Shown: positions 1 through 8,107 of the stretch, piece by piece
Layout: the number at the start of each line of letters is the position of its first letter
Numbering within the stretch: position 1 is the first letter of the stretch
DNA from: Planctomycetota bacterium
GTDB lineage: Bacteria; Planctomycetota; PUPC01; JACPCR01
Assembly: GCA_016179685.1 (NCBI GenBank)
Contig: JACPCR010000077.1
Coordinates: forward strand, 1 to 63,760
Direction: 5' to 3'
DNA: 63,760 nt
The notes under the pieces: generated by a model
What the model saw: only the letters and a program-made list of their open reading frames with translations
The model's database searches: none
Told to the model about the DNA's origin: nothing
Position numbers and translations under genes: made by a program

Positions 1-84
1 TGAGCGTAACCTCTACTGAACCGCCGTATACGAGGCCCGTACGTACGGTGGTGTGACAGGGAAAGCCCGCGAGGGCCTACCTAT
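1..84 (+). mobile_element. 3' end of a group II intron (domains V-VI), truncated by window edge
   Basis: Positions 18-54 fold as a domain V-like hairpin. It starts GAACCGCCGTA and closes with TACGGTGGTG, with an internal bulge and a short apical loop, which is the form typical of many bacterial group II introns. Positions 55-84 resemble domain VI, with a G-rich/C-rich stem and a terminal CCTACCTAT that would place the 3' splice site near 84. The reverse transcriptase and the rest of the ribozyme would lie to the left of the window. The call rests on recognising the domain V pattern; no full fold was computed. Confidence 0.68.
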
Positions 85-120
85 GTCGATGCCATTCGGC
101 ACTGACACCCGGCGAACGGT

Positions 121-163
121 GGCGAAGCCCTTCCGGGCTTCGCCGAAGCGCTGACGCGCTTCG
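121..163. repeat. Two adjacent intergenic hairpins
   Basis: The first hairpin pairs GGCGAAGCCC (121-130) with GGGCTTCGCC (135-144) around a TTCC loop. The second pairs CGAAGCG (144-150) with CGCTTCG (157-163). They lie between the group II intron end and the epimerase start. No T-run follows, so this is not a classical terminator. They resemble the REP-like palindromes found elsewhere in the window. Confidence 0.6.
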
Positions 164-245
164 CACCGAAAACTCGTGAAGTGCTGAATCATCATCGATG
201 ATGGAATCGGGCGGGGCCATCTCCCCGAACTGATTGAGATGACAC

Positions 246-1238
246 ATGGAAATCTCTGGAAAACGGATACTCGTGGTCGGCGGCGCCGGGTTCATCGGCT
301 CCCACGTCGTGGAGGAGCTGCTCAAAGAACCCGTCCAGGAGGTCCTGGTCTACGATAATCTGACGCGGGGCAACCTAGAGAACCTGGAAACGAGTCTTGC
401 TGACCCTCGCTGCCGGATGTTCGAGCTTCGGGGAGACGTTCTGCAAAGGGACGTTCTGGACAAGGCGATGGAGGGCTGCGATGCGGTGGTTCACCTTGCG
501 GCCCTGTGGCTGCTGCATTGCCAGGAGTATCCGGAGTCCGCTTTTGAAGTGAACATCCGCGGCACGTTCAACGTCTTGCAGGCCAGCGTGCGGCATCGCA
601 TCCAGCGGCTGATCTTCTCCAGCTCGGCGAGCGTCTATGGGGACGCGCTGGAGGAGCCGATGAAAGAGAGCCATCCCTACAACAACTGGACCTTCTACGG
701 GGCGACGAAGATTGCCGGGGAACAGATGTTCAAGGCGTTTCACCGGCGTTTCGGCCTGGAGGGCGTGGGGCTGCGATACATGAACGTGTACGGCCCGAGG
801 CAGGACTATGAGGGCGCTTACACGGCCGTCATGATGAAGATGCTCGATGCCATCGACCGCGGCGAGCCCCTCTCGGTCTACGGCGACGGCAGCCAGAGTT
901 ACGATTTCGTGCACGTCAGGGACGTGGCCAGGTCCAACGTCTGCGCCCTGAAGGCGAGCGTCCCCTTTGGCTTCTATAACGTCGGGCGCGGGGTCAAGAC
1001 CTCCATCCGCGAGCTGGCCGAGCTTCTGCTGGCCCTGCGCGGGTCCTCGCTGCCGATCCGATGCGTCGCGGGCGGCCAAACCTTCGTCACGAACCGCGTC
1101 GGGTGTCCCGAGGCCGCCGGGAGGGACATCGGTTTCCGCTGGACCCTGGGACTGGAGGACGGGATGAGGTCCCTGGTGGAATGGCGTCAGGCCCGCAAGA
1201 ACGCGAAAGATGCGCCTGCGGCGAAGTTTCAGAAGTAA
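246..1238 (+). CDS. NAD-dependent epimerase/dehydratase (extended SDR, nucleotide-sugar)
   Basis: This 330-aa protein is an extended short-chain dehydrogenase of the UDP-glucose 4-epimerase/dehydratase type. The Rossmann motif GGAGFIGSH is at residues 12-20, the active-site serines are in SSSASVYG (about 125-132), and the catalytic pair is Y151xxxK155. Length is normal for the family. It opens a plus-strand run with an ABC-2 permease, a DegT aminotransferase, an amidotransferase and a FemAB-like protein, so it probably makes a nucleotide sugar for a surface glycan. The exact substrate cannot be read from the sequence. The C-terminal tail is lysine-rich and likely disordered. No strong ribosome-binding site is visible, but the motif position supports this start. 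Confidence 0.9.
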   Translation: MEISGKRILVVGGAGFIGSHVVEELLKEPVQEVLVYDNLTRGNLENLETSLADPRCRMFELRGDVLQRDVLDKAMEGCDAVVHLAALWLLHCQEYPESAFEVNIRGTFNVLQASVRHRIQRLIFSSSASVYGDALEEPMKESHPYNNWTFYGATKIAGEQMFKAFHRRFGLEGVGLRYMNVYGPRQDYEGAYTAVMMKMLDAIDRGEPLSVYGDGSQSYDFVHVRDVARSNVCALKASVPFGFYNVGRGVKTSIRELAELLLALRGSSLPIRCVAGGQTFVTNRVGCPEAAGRDIGFRWTLGLEDGMRSLVEWRQARKNAKDAPAAKFQK

Positions 1239-1242
1239 ATCC

Positions 1243-1272
1243 GTGCAGAAAGAGTGCCAACTCTTTCTGCAC
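1243..1272. repeat. Perfect 13-bp hairpin
   Basis: GTGCAGAAAGAGT (1243-1255) is exactly complementary to 1260-1272 across a GCCA loop. It begins 4 bases after the epimerase stop and ends 30 bases before the permease start. There is no T-run, so it is more likely an mRNA-processing or stability element or a REP-like palindrome than an intrinsic terminator. Confidence 0.75.
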
Positions 1273-1302
1273 AGGGATACTGGATTCTAACCGGATGCTC
1301 TC

Positions 1303-2094
1303 ATGTCCATGCTGGGCCTGGAAAAGACCGACCTACGGTTCATTCTCAACCTGTTCAAGATGAACCTCCGCGACCGCTACCTGGGGTCGCTGCTCGGGGG
1401 CGTGTGGGCCGTGGCCAATCCCATCCTGATGTTTGGCATTTACACCTTCGTTTTTGGATACGTCTTCAAGGCCCGCATCCCGGGCGCGGACACGACGCTC
1501 GGATTCGCCACCTGGCTCATCGGCAGCTACGGGGCGTGGATGGCTACCCTCGAGGGCCTGATTTCCGCCACGAATTCCGTGGCCGGGTCCTCCGGCCTGG
1601 TGAAGAATATGGTGTTCAAGACGGAGACTCTTCCGATCGCCGCCTCGTTGACTGGCCTGGTGCCCCTGGCCGTATCGATCGTTTTCATGTTCATCCTGCT
1701 CCTGGTGGACGGCAACACTCCGACCTGGCACGTTTTGCTTTCCATCCCGTGCGTGGTCGTGCACTTCCTGTTCATCATTGCCCTGGGATTCTACTTTTCC
1801 GCCATCCACGTGTTCATGAGGGACTTCGGCATCGTGCTGCCGAATCTGCTTCTCATGATCCTGTTCGTGAGCCCGATCTTCTATCCCCTCGAGAGCATGC
1901 CGAAGATTCTTCAAGGCGTCTCCGGAATCAATCCTTTCTACATCCTCTGCGAATCATACCGGGAGACCTTCATCTTCCACCGCATGCCGAATCTGCCGGG
2001 CCTGGCCTACGTCTGCGCCTTCTCGGGCGTGGTCGGTATTCTTGGACTTCGCTTCTTTCGGAGGCTCAAAGGAAACTTCGATGCGGCGCTTTAA
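1303..2094 (+). CDS. ABC-2 type polysaccharide/polyol-phosphate export permease (Wzm-like)
   Basis: The 263-aa protein has about six hydrophobic segments and the N-terminal motif region LRDRYLGSLLGGVWAVANP, typical of ABC-2 permeases that export O-antigen or teichoic-type polymers (Wzm/TagG/KpsM). It also has the C-terminal pattern NPFYILCESYRE. Such permeases need a separate ATPase (Wzt/TagH/KpsT), and none is encoded in this window. The gene sits between sugar-modifying enzymes, with the DegT aminotransferase starting 16 bases downstream, so it is likely cotranscribed and part of a surface glycan locus. Confidence 0.88.
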   Translation: MSMLGLEKTDLRFILNLFKMNLRDRYLGSLLGGVWAVANPILMFGIYTFVFGYVFKARIPGADTTLGFATWLIGSYGAWMATLEGLISATNSVAGSSGLVKNMVFKTETLPIAASLTGLVPLAVSIVFMFILLLVDGNTPTWHVLLSIPCVVVHFLFIIALGFYFSAIHVFMRDFGIVLPNLLLMILFVSPIFYPLESMPKILQGVSGINPFYILCESYRETFIFHRMPNLPGLAYVCAFSGVVGILGLRFFRRLKGNFDAAL

Positions 2095-2109
2095 GCCTGT
2101 ACCGATGCC

Positions 2110-3288
2110 ATGAAAATTCCCATTACGAAACCCTATTTCGGAGAAGAGGAGCGCCGACTGCTCCTGCAACCCCTGGAGACCGGCTGGGTGGTCCAGGGTC
2201 CCTTCGTGCGCCAGTTCGAGGAGAAATTCTGTGCCTTCACGGGATCGCCGCACGCCGTGGCGACCACGTCCTGCACCACGGCGCTGCACCTGGCGATGCG
2301 GCTGGTGGACCTGCGGCCCGGGGACGAGGTCATCGTCCCCGCTTTCACCTGGATCGCGACGCCGAACGTGGTGGAGTACCTGGGCGGCCGCCCCGTCTTC
2401 GTCGATATTGACTTACGGACGTTCAACCTGGACGTGCGGCAGGTTTCCTCGAGGATCACGTCCCGGACCGTAGGCATCCTGCCCGTCCACCTGTTCGGCC
2501 TCTGTGCGGAGATGGACTCGATTCAGGAGACGGCGCGGCGGAATAGCCTCTGGGTCGTCGAGGACGCCGCTTGCGCCGTAGGGGCCCGTTACCGCGGAAA
2601 ACATGCCGGCACGATGGGCGAGATCGGCGCCTTCAGCTTCCACCCCAGAAAGTCCATCACCACGGGAGAGGGCGGCATCCTGACGACGGGCCGGAAGGAC
2701 TTCGACGCGCTGGCCCGCACCCTGCGGGATCACGGGGCATCACGTTCGGACCTGGACCGCCATTCGGGCCGGGCTGGCTTCCTTCTAGCGGATTACGAGC
2801 ACCTGGGATATAACTACCGCATGACGGATCTCCAGGGGGCACTGGGCTGCGCGCAGATGGACCGCCTCGAGTGGGTGCTCGCCCAGAGAAGCCGTTTGGC
2901 GGATGGTTACCGGCGCTCGCTCGAGAAGTTGTCCTGGCTGGAGACGCCCGCGGTCCCCGATGACGGCGTCCACGGCTATCAGGCCTACGTTTGTCTCTTC
3001 CGGCCCGAAGAACCGAGCCTGGCCAACGCCGAACGGCTGCACGCCCGCCGGAACGATCTGATGGCCCGGCTGGAAGCTCGGGGCGTCGCCACGAGGCAGG
3101 GAACCCACGCGCCGGTCCTCCTCGATTTCTATGCCGGGAAATACGCGCTCCGGCCGGAACAGTTTCCGAACGCGTACCTCGCGGACCGGCTGACCCTGGC
3201 GCTTCCGCTCTACGCCCAGATGACGGACGAGGAGCAGACCGCGGTGGTTGCCGAACTGGAGGCCGCCTGCGGGGATGCCCGCGAGTAG
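2110..3288 (+). CDS. DegT/DnrJ/EryC1/StrS family PLP-dependent sugar aminotransferase
   Basis: This 392-aa protein is a full-length fold-type I aminotransferase of the DegT family, which converts keto-sugar nucleotides to amino sugars. The PLP lysine is K181 in SFHPRKSITTGEGG. The VVEDAACAVGARY region supplies the cofactor-binding aspartate, and YNYRMTDLQGALG is the usual substrate-loop signature. It follows the permease closely and probably acts with the epimerase on a nucleotide sugar for an exported glycan. The TAG stop abuts a long hairpin at 3289-3324. The family is certain; the sugar is not identifiable. Confidence 0.93.
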   Translation: MKIPITKPYFGEEERRLLLQPLETGWVVQGPFVRQFEEKFCAFTGSPHAVATTSCTTALHLAMRLVDLRPGDEVIVPAFTWIATPNVVEYLGGRPVFVDIDLRTFNLDVRQVSSRITSRTVGILPVHLFGLCAEMDSIQETARRNSLWVVEDAACAVGARYRGKHAGTMGEIGAFSFHPRKSITTGEGGILTTGRKDFDALARTLRDHGASRSDLDRHSGRAGFLLADYEHLGYNYRMTDLQGALGCAQMDRLEWVLAQRSRLADGYRRSLEKLSWLETPAVPDDGVHGYQAYVCLFRPEEPSLANAERLHARRNDLMARLEARGVATRQGTHAPVLLDFYAGKYALRPEQFPNAYLADRLTLALPLYAQMTDEEQTAVVAELEAACGDARE

Positions 3289-3324
3289 ACGAGGCCGCAG
3301 GTGCACCCGCACTTGCGGCCTCGT
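3289..3324. repeat. Hairpin of the GTGC-ACCC-GCAC core family
   Basis: Arms 3289-3304 (ACGAGGCCGCAGGTGC) and 3309-3324 pair at 15 of 16 positions, plus one G-T wobble, around an ACCC loop. It starts immediately after the aminotransferase stop codon. Its central core is shared with hairpins at 17952-17997, 29500-29531 and 60120-60159, while the outer stems differ. No T-run follows. Confidence 0.75.
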
Positions 3325-3423
3325 CACCTCGCACGTCCGTTGACGCATCCACGCCGAACGTCGGCACACGACTACTCAACGCACCGATTCATCAGTTTGT
3401 CGCAGGTTTTTTTGCGCCTTCCA

Positions 3424-3458
3424 CCCTCACCCCGGCCCTCTCCAGGAGGGAGAGGGGG
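3424..3458. repeat. CCCTCACCCCGGCCCTCTCC-type dispersed hairpin
   Basis: CCCTCTCC (3436-3443) pairs with GGAGAGGG (3449-3456) after a CCCTCACCCCGG lead-in. Near-identical intergenic palindromes are abundant in many GC-rich bacterial genomes, so this is a known type of REP-like element. It lies in the 277-base gap before the amidotransferase gene, which holds no other feature I can support. Confidence 0.6.
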
Positions 3459-3565
3459 ATGCTGATGTGTTTTCGGACGGGCCCATCTCCCCGACCTTAC
3501 TGAAAAGTGACGAAAACTCGAGAGGAACTTGTGAAACGGTCCACCCAGCCCAACCCATCTACACC

Positions 3566-5443
3566 ATGTGCGGCATCACGGGCGTCCTGAATTTGAGCGG
3601 TGAGCCGGTCTCGCCCGTGCTTCTCCAGAGAATGGCGGCGGCCCTGGCGCACCGGGGTCCGGACGGTGAAGGTTTTTATACCGATCGTTTTATCGGACTG
3701 GCCCACCGGCGTCTGGCGATCATCGATCTCTCGGCCGCGGGGCATCAACCGATGATGACCGAGGACGGGCGGCATCTCCTGGTCTACAACGGCGAGGTCT
3801 ATAACTTCCAGGAGCTCCGGCTCGAGCTCGAGGCCCGCCACCATCGTTTCCGTTCCCGCACGGACAGTGAGGCCGTGGTCTACGCCATGGCCGAGTGGGG
3901 GGAAAAGGCGCTGGACCGTTTCAACGGGATGTTCGCCTTCGCCGTGTGGGACCGCGTGAAGCAGGAGCTGTTTCTCGCCCGGGACCGTTACGGGATCGTG
4001 CCCGTGTATTACACCCTGCAAGGCCAGACCTTTCTCTTCGGGTCAGAGATCAAAGCCCTCCTGGTCCACCCCGCTTGCCGGGTCCGCCTCGATACGGAAG
4101 CCCTGGTCGAGTACTTCACCTTCCAGAATTTTTTCACGAACCGGACGCTTTTCGACGGTGTACGCCTGTTGCCAGCGGGCACGTGGCTGAAGGTCTCTTT
4201 CGCCGATGGGCGTATGGAGGGCCCCGTTCGCTATTGGGACTATCGCTTCACCGAGCCCGAGAAGGCCGGGAAGCCCCAAGAATACCTCGAGGAGCTCGAC
4301 CGGCTCTTCCGGCAGGCCGTGCAGCGGCAGCTCGTCAGCGACGTGGACGTGGGCTCCTATCTGAGCGGCGGCATGGATTCGGGTTCCATTACCGCCATCG
4401 CTTCGAGCCAGATTCCCTGCCTGAAGACCTTCACGTGCGGATTCGATCTCCATTCCGCCTCTGGCCTCGAACTGGGGTTTGATGAACGGGAGAAGGCGGA
4501 GCACATGTCCTACCTTTTCAAGACCGAGCACTATGAGATGGTCCTCAAGGCGGGCGACATGGAACGGGTGCTGCCCCACCTGGTCCGTCATCTCGAGGAG
4601 CCGCGGGTCGGACAGAGTTATCCCAACTTCTACATGGCGCGGCTCGCCGGCAAATTCGTCAAGGTCGTGCTCTCGGGAGGAGGAGGCGACGAGCTTTTCG
4701 GGGGCTATCCCTGGCGCTACTACCGGGCCGTCGTCAATGACAGCTTCGAAGACTATATCGATAAGTACTACCACTACTGGCATCGCCTCATTCCCAACAG
4801 CGTGACCCCGCAGGTCTTCCGGCCGATCTGGAGCGAGGTGGACCACGTCTCGACCCGGGATATTTTCCGTGACGTCTTCGCTGAACATGCCTCGACGCTG
4901 ACACGGCCCGAGGATTACATCAATCACTCGCTCTATTTCGAGGCCAAGACGTTCCTCCACGGCCTGCTCGTCGTCGAAAACAAGCTCAGCATGGCTCATG
5001 GACTGGAAACCCGGCTGCCTTTCCTGGACAACGACTTGGTGGATTTCGCCATGCGGGTGCCCGTGCGGCTGAAGCTGGGCAACCTGGGAGAGGTGGTTCG
5101 CCTGAATGAAAATGAGCCGGGTCCGAAGACGGCGAAGTACTTCGAGCGGACCCGGGACGGCAAGCTGATCCTGCGCCAGGGCATGGCCCACCATATTCCG
5201 GGCGAGGTGACGCAGGGGATCAAGCAGGGCTTTTCCGCGCCCGACGCGAGCTGGTACAAGGGGGAGAGCATGGATTACGTGCGTCGCCGGCTCTTCAGCC
5301 GCAACGCCCGCATCTACCAGTTCCTGGACCGGGAAGTGGTTCAGGACCTGACGAATGAGCATCTTCAGGGCAAGGAGAATCGCCGGCTGCTGATCTGGTC
5401 GCTGTTGAACTTCGAGCAATGGTGCGAAAATTTTCTTCGCTGA
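3566..5443 (+). CDS. asnB: Glutamine-hydrolysing asparagine synthase (AsnB-type amidotransferase)
   Basis: I chose ATG 3566 because it gives the N-terminus MCGITGVLN, whose Cys2 is the catalytic nucleophile of the Ntn glutaminase domain; a longer frame upstream would bury that cysteine. The 625-aa product has the glutaminase domain (about 1-210) and a PP-loop synthetase domain with the ATP motif SGGMDSGS near residue 267. Homologues in polysaccharide and exosortase loci amidate sugars or act as orphan AsnB paralogues, so true asparagine synthesis is not assured. The FemAB-like gene starts 52 bases downstream. Confidence 0.9.
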   Translation: MCGITGVLNLSGEPVSPVLLQRMAAALAHRGPDGEGFYTDRFIGLAHRRLAIIDLSAAGHQPMMTEDGRHLLVYNGEVYNFQELRLELEARHHRFRSRTDSEAVVYAMAEWGEKALDRFNGMFAFAVWDRVKQELFLARDRYGIVPVYYTLQGQTFLFGSEIKALLVHPACRVRLDTEALVEYFTFQNFFTNRTLFDGVRLLPAGTWLKVSFADGRMEGPVRYWDYRFTEPEKAGKPQEYLEELDRLFRQAVQRQLVSDVDVGSYLSGGMDSGSITAIASSQIPCLKTFTCGFDLHSASGLELGFDEREKAEHMSYLFKTEHYEMVLKAGDMERVLPHLVRHLEEPRVGQSYPNFYMARLAGKFVKVVLSGGGGDELFGGYPWRYYRAVVNDSFEDYIDKYYHYWHRLIPNSVTPQVFRPIWSEVDHVSTRDIFRDVFAEHASTLTRPEDYINHSLYFEAKTFLHGLLVVENKLSMAHGLETRLPFLDNDLVDFAMRVPVRLKLGNLGEVVRLNENEPGPKTAKYFERTRDGKLILRQGMAHHIPGEVTQGIKQGFSAPDASWYKGESMDYVRRRLFSRNARIYQFLDREVVQDLTNEHLQGKENRRLLIWSLLNFEQWCENFLR

Positions 5444-5495
5444 TGCGGAAGCGAGGCGTTCCCGCAGGTTGTTCCGAGCGGAAAGAAAGCCTTTG

Positions 5496-6539
5496 ATGGA
5501 AGTCACGACACTCACGCCGGACCGGGCCGCCGCCTACGACGAATTTGTACGATCGAGGCCGTCCGGTCTCTTTTACTACTCCTTCAAGTTCAAGGAGTTC
5601 GTGAGGGCTCTCCTGGGATGCGGCGCGGAGTATCTTCTGGCGGAGGAGGGTGGCCGAATTCGAGGCGTGCTGCCGATGATGTATCACGAGCGCGGCGGCG
5701 GACGCGTCTATAACTCTCTCCCTTACTTCGGAAGCCACGGAGGCATCCTGGCCGACGGGGCCGAAGCCTATGAGGCGCTCGCGGCGGCCTATGGAAAGGC
5801 TGCCCTGGCATCCGGAACGCTCAGCTCGACGGTCATTGCGAATCCCCTCGAGGGCGGCCGCGTGACGGGCATCCCGGGCAATCACACCGATAGCCGCATC
5901 GGACAGCTCACCAGCCTGGCATTCCAGTCGGACCCCGTGGAGGAAATTCTGGCACGGTCCGACTCCAGCACCCGGCGGAACGTGCGCAAGGCCGAGCGGG
6001 AAGGCGTCACCGTCCAGCTTGACCCGGGCTGCCTGGAGGAACTGGGCCGGATTCACCGCGACAACATGCAGGCGATCGGCGGGACGGCCAAGAACGAGTC
6101 CTTCTTCCGGCAAGTCCCGGCATTTTTCGAGCCGGGGAAGGATTTCGACCTCTACGTCGCACGGCGGGAGGGGGCCATGGTGGCCGGGCTTCTCGTCTTT
6201 TATTTCAACCGGGTGGTGGAATATTACACCCCGGCCATCGTGGAAGAGTACCGGCCTCTGCAACCCCTCTCGCTCATCGTGATCCAGGCGATGGCCGAAG
6301 CGGCGTCGAAGGATTTCACCTGGTGGAACTGGGGCGGTACGCGGCCGGGCCAGACTGGCGTCTACCGCTTCAAGAAGAAATGGGGTGCGGTGGAGCGCGC
6401 GTATACCTACACGACGCAGTTGAACGACATGTCCCTCCTCACCTGGGATGTGCATCGCCTCCTCGAGGCCTACCCGAGCTTCTACGTCTTTCCGTTCTCC
6501 GCCGCCCGGCCTGGACCCGGCTCTGAGCACCGCCACTAA
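5496..6539 (+). CDS. FemAB/GNAT-fold peptidyl- or acyl-transferase
   Basis: The 347-aa product resembles FemAB-related proteins, including those associated with exosortase/PEP-CTERM polysaccharide loci. It has a central segment rich in STRRNVRKAEREG followed by a GNAT-like half ending in WWNWGGTRPGQTGVYRFKKKWG, a hallmark of the family. Such proteins transfer amino-acyl or acyl groups to cell-wall or glycan acceptors; the substrate here is unknown. An in-frame start at 5469 would add nine residues, and I prefer 5496. It is the last gene of the plus-strand cluster and converges on the gene ending at 6611. Confidence 0.78.
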   Translation: MEVTTLTPDRAAAYDEFVRSRPSGLFYYSFKFKEFVRALLGCGAEYLLAEEGGRIRGVLPMMYHERGGGRVYNSLPYFGSHGGILADGAEAYEALAAAYGKAALASGTLSSTVIANPLEGGRVTGIPGNHTDSRIGQLTSLAFQSDPVEEILARSDSSTRRNVRKAEREGVTVQLDPGCLEELGRIHRDNMQAIGGTAKNESFFRQVPAFFEPGKDFDLYVARREGAMVAGLLVFYFNRVVEYYTPAIVEEYRPLQPLSLIVIQAMAEAASKDFTWWNWGGTRPGQTGVYRFKKKWGAVERAYTYTTQLNDMSLLTWDVHRLLEAYPSFYVFPFSAARPGPGSEHRH

Positions 6540-6610
6540 TGCAGTCTCGGAATTTCCATTGTTCAAAGTTTTTTCAAGTTTGACGCCCCAAGCGACTGAA
6601 CGCTCGATCC

Positions 6611-8029
6611 TCAAAGGGTGAAGCTGAAGATTTCCGCGTGCACGAGGGCCATGCGCAGGAGGAGGCGGCGGCCCCGCAGGGAACGGAGATTCGAGAGCCC
6701 GCGCCAGCTCAAACGGTGGGCCGTGCTGTCGCCCTGGAAGACGTTGCAGTCCTTTGCGGCGAAGCCTTCAACCGGCTGGCCTTCGGGATCATGCCAGCAG
6801 GGCTCGACCAGTTCGGCGGCGATCTGGCCGCCGTGCGTGGCGGCGTTGATCGTGATTTGGTCGTTTTGGAGGGTGAACGGGCGAGTGACGAGATGGCCCA
6901 TGGGAGCATCGGCGGCGAGAGAGACGAAGCCATCGAGGCGCAGCCGGCCGCGGAACGTCTTGGCCCCGCCCGAGGGCTTGTCGTGCGGCGTATCGTGTTC
7001 CGTCCAGTAGATGAAGATTTGGCCGGCGACGACCACGGGCTCTTGCGCTGGCATGACCATGAAGCCGCCGCGCCCGCCCGGCTCGCGGCAGGCCAGGAAG
7101 GCGGGCCGGTGGGGCAGCCGCGTCCAGTGAATGCCGTCTCGGCTGAAGGCGAGCTGGATGTGGATGGTCTTTTCCACGTCGTCGTCGTAAATCCAGAGCT
7201 GCCCGATGAAGAGATCGCCGTAGCGGAAGACCACCATGCCGTAAAAATCGTTCGTGTCCAGCTCGTCCGGCGTGAGGAGGGTCTGCCGTTCGCTCCAGTG
7301 AAGCATGTCCGGGCTTTCGGAATAGGAGACGCGGCGTCGTGGATTGCCCTTTCCATTGGGCCAGCCGACGGCCGCGGCGTGCCACCCCCGCATGTAGAGC
7401 ATGGTGACCCGGCGTTCCGGGTTGAACACCAGCGAGTTCCGGCAGTCGCTGTGCCCGTGAATCACCGGACGTTCGGTCGTATAGGTCCAACGGAGGCCGT
7501 CGGGGCTGTGGGCGATGTAGATGCCGCCGATTCCAAGCGAGCGCCACTCGCAGTTGACGAGCGTGAAACGCTCCCCGGGGGGCGCACCGGGGCGCTCCAT
7601 GAACGTATTGCTGGCCACGCCGCTCACGCCTTTGAAGCAAATCCCGTTCTCGCCGGAAGGGTGCGAGTAGAGGTCCAGCTTGGAGCGCCGCCAGTGGACG
7701 CCGTCGTCGCTTTCGGCGTGGCAGAGATAGATGGGCTGCGGCTCGCCGACGTTCCCGTAGGGGCTTCTGCCCAGCTTCTTGCGCTCCCGTTCGAGCTGGA
7801 AATCGTGCGCCTGATACCACATCCGGTATCGGCCGGCCTGCGCGTCGAACCGGACGTGCAGGACCGTGACGTTATCGCCCTCCCAGGGAAGCTCAGCGGC
7901 CATGACCGGCTCGGCAGGGTCCCGCGCTGGCCGGTGCTGGCGGCGCTCCAGGCGGTAGGTGTCCGCAACGGTCGCCGAGTCGATCACGAGATGTTTGCCG
8001 GGCGGCAGATCAGGATAGTGGAGCGTCAT
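6611..8029 (-). CDS. Five-bladed beta-propeller glycosidase-like protein (GH32/43-type fold)
   Basis: The 472-aa protein contains repeated blade signatures of the form S-x-D-G-x-x-W: DGVHWRRSKLDL, DGLRWTYTTERP, DMLHWSERQTLL and DGIHWTRLPHRP. Its C-terminal third resembles a beta-sandwich. This pattern is typical of levansucrase/invertase/arabinanase-superfamily proteins. No signal peptide is evident, so it may be cytoplasmic, or the start may be mis-set. It is a paralogue of the next upstream gene (8108-9682), and both end the coaE-rho-msbA-GT-kdsB run. Substrate and activity cannot be inferred; catalytic acids were not located with confidence. Confidence 0.75.
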   Translation of the reverse strand: MTLHYPDLPPGKHLVIDSATVADTYRLERRQHRPARDPAEPVMAAELPWEGDNVTVLHVRFDAQAGRYRMWYQAHDFQLERERKKLGRSPYGNVGEPQPIYLCHAESDDGVHWRRSKLDLYSHPSGENGICFKGVSGVASNTFMERPGAPPGERFTLVNCEWRSLGIGGIYIAHSPDGLRWTYTTERPVIHGHSDCRNSLVFNPERRVTMLYMRGWHAAAVGWPNGKGNPRRRVSYSESPDMLHWSERQTLLTPDELDTNDFYGMVVFRYGDLFIGQLWIYDDDVEKTIHIQLAFSRDGIHWTRLPHRPAFLACREPGGRGGFMVMPAQEPVVVAGQIFIYWTEHDTPHDKPSGGAKTFRGRLRLDGFVSLAADAPMGHLVTRPFTLQNDQITINAATHGGQIAAELVEPCWHDPEGQPVEGFAAKDCNVFQGDSTAHRLSWRGLSNLRSLRGRRLLLRMALVHAEIFSFTL

Positions 8030-8107
8030 GGGATTGAGGCGCGTTTCGGCGCACAGGGACGTCCACGGCGACTCTTCCGCAAGCGCCGTGTTTCCGAGAC
8101 AGGTCCG

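Noticed and set aside
375..1079. Long minus-strand frame opposite the epimerase gene
   Set aside because: The plus-strand frame has clear SDR motifs; the antisense frame is compositional shadow from GC-rich codons.
6545..6590. Bidirectional terminator between the FemAB-like and propeller genes
   Set aside because: The TCAAA/TTTGA pairing around a T6 run is short and AT-only; not convincing.
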